Under the pieces are notes generated by a model, which saw nothing but the letters and a program-made list of their open reading frames with translations, made no database searches and was not told the DNA's origin. A program made the translations under genes and the position numbers. A DNA stretch of 64,000 nt from UBA4615 sp964399635. GTDB lineage: Bacteria > Pseudomonadota > Gammaproteobacteria > Burkholderiales > Burkholderiaceae_E. Shown here in pieces: positions 63,726 to 64,000 of the stretch. The stretch is taken from assembly GCA_964399635.1 (NCBI GenBank), contig CAYNRU010000056.1:59688-123687 (forward strand), given 5' to 3'. Numbering within the stretch: the first letter of the stretch is position 1; each line of letters starts with the position of its first letter.

Positions 63726-63902
63726 ATGCTGCCGCCGAAGAACACGATCCGCGGCCGGGACAAGGTGCGCACCACGCTGTATCGGGTCGGCGGGCACCTG
63801 TACGTGCGGACCGACGCGACGACGCGGACCCGCATGCTCGGCGTGGTGCCGATGTGGTGGACGTCGGTCGCCTGGCAGCGCCACGAGGTCGACGCGCACT
63901 GA
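63726..63902 (+). CDS. Short ORF or C-terminal remnant, unrecognised
   Basis: 58 aa from an ATG at 63726: MLPPKNTIRGRDKVRTTLYR then VGGHLYVRTDATTRTRMLGV and VPMWWTSVAWQRHEVDAH. The composition is protein-like and the upstream frame also reads plausibly (ADRDRWR), so it may be the tail of a longer broken gene. No ribosome-binding site is obvious. Family unknown. Confidence 0.35.
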   Translation: MLPPKNTIRGRDKVRTTLYRVGGHLYVRTDATTRTRMLGVVPMWWTSVAWQRHEVDAH

Positions 63903-63939
63903 CCGCCTCGCGACGCGGCGCCGTGAGCGCGCGTCGCGC

Positions 63940-64000
63940 TCAGGCGCGCGCGCGCCGCCCCGCGGTCGACGTCATCGTCATGTCGACGAACACCCCGAGC
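63940..64000 (-). CDS. C-terminal end of a gene leaving the window
   Basis: Only 19 codons, ending STAGRRARA and a TGA at 63940-63942. Too short to identify. Confidence 0.4.
   Translation of the reverse strand, partial: LGVFVDMTMTSTAGRRARA

Overview
The window is very GC-rich, densely packed chromosomal DNA. Its gene families point to an environmental betaproteobacterium, most likely Burkholderiales: TRAP transporters, an orphan Bug-type (TctC) receptor, CaiB/BaiF and 4-hydroxybutyrate-type CoA-transferases, a MaoC hydratase, Baeyer-Villiger-type flavin monooxygenases and several SBP-ABC importers. I found no rRNA, tRNA, prophage, insertion sequence or CRISPR array. The lineage is inferred from gene content only.

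Layout. 1-4848: a CaiB/BaiF CoA-transferase (partial) diverges from a DctPQM TRAP transporter, an acyl-CoA dehydrogenase and a MaoC hydratase, which together look like a carboxylate uptake and CoA-dependent degradation unit. 4907-6342: a decayed RecQ-type helicase/phosphoribosyltransferase gene. 7683-15435 (minus): a ten-gene unit with a GntR regulator, a spermidine/iron-type ABC importer, a three-gene nitrile hydratase or thiocyanate hydrolase-like enzyme whose alpha subunit carries a 14-histidine N-terminal tail, an alpha/beta hydrolase and an SDR dehydrogenase. Two copies of a TGTATACA palindrome lie upstream of the GntR gene. 15679-20898: assorted enzymes (nitroreductase, DHH phosphoesterase, kinase/ATPase, Old Yellow Enzyme, NIPSNAP). 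20925-23729: a four-gene operon of a bare J-domain protein and three uncharacterised proteins, joined by 4-bp overlaps. 23864-30835: a cupin, then an amidase with the Lys96/Ser171/Ser195 triad of nitrile-pathway amidases and a five-gene urea/amide-type ABC importer. 30938-34920: gamma-glutamyltransferase family protein, nitronate monooxygenase, aminotransferase.

34960-37593 is a less GC-rich, translationally coupled block of a secreted YdhR-like protein, an ECF sigma factor and a hydrolase, with a candidate ECF promoter. 37985-53405 holds an acyltransferase, a truncated SOUL protein, two paralogous Baeyer-Villiger-type monooxygenases flanking a third plus a Dpp-type peptide importer and a DUF1028 Ntn-hydrolase, a VapBC pair and a CoA-transferase. 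53387-60785 carries a hydrolase/Bug receptor/amidohydrolase operon facing a LysR regulator across a perfect inverted repeat, an acyl-CoA synthetase, a short graveyard of gene remnants and a quinone reductase-like protein. 60822-64000 has a PNPOx-family protein, a RidA-like protein and a broken DUF2007/DUF222/HNH chimera.

The most coherent biology is nitrile or thiocyanate uptake and hydration (7.7-15.4 kb) together with amide uptake and hydrolysis (24-31 kb): nitrile to amide to acid, each enzyme linked to its own ABC importer. A second theme is frequent gene decay by internal deletion (recQ, SOUL, Bug/amidohydrolase, HNH).
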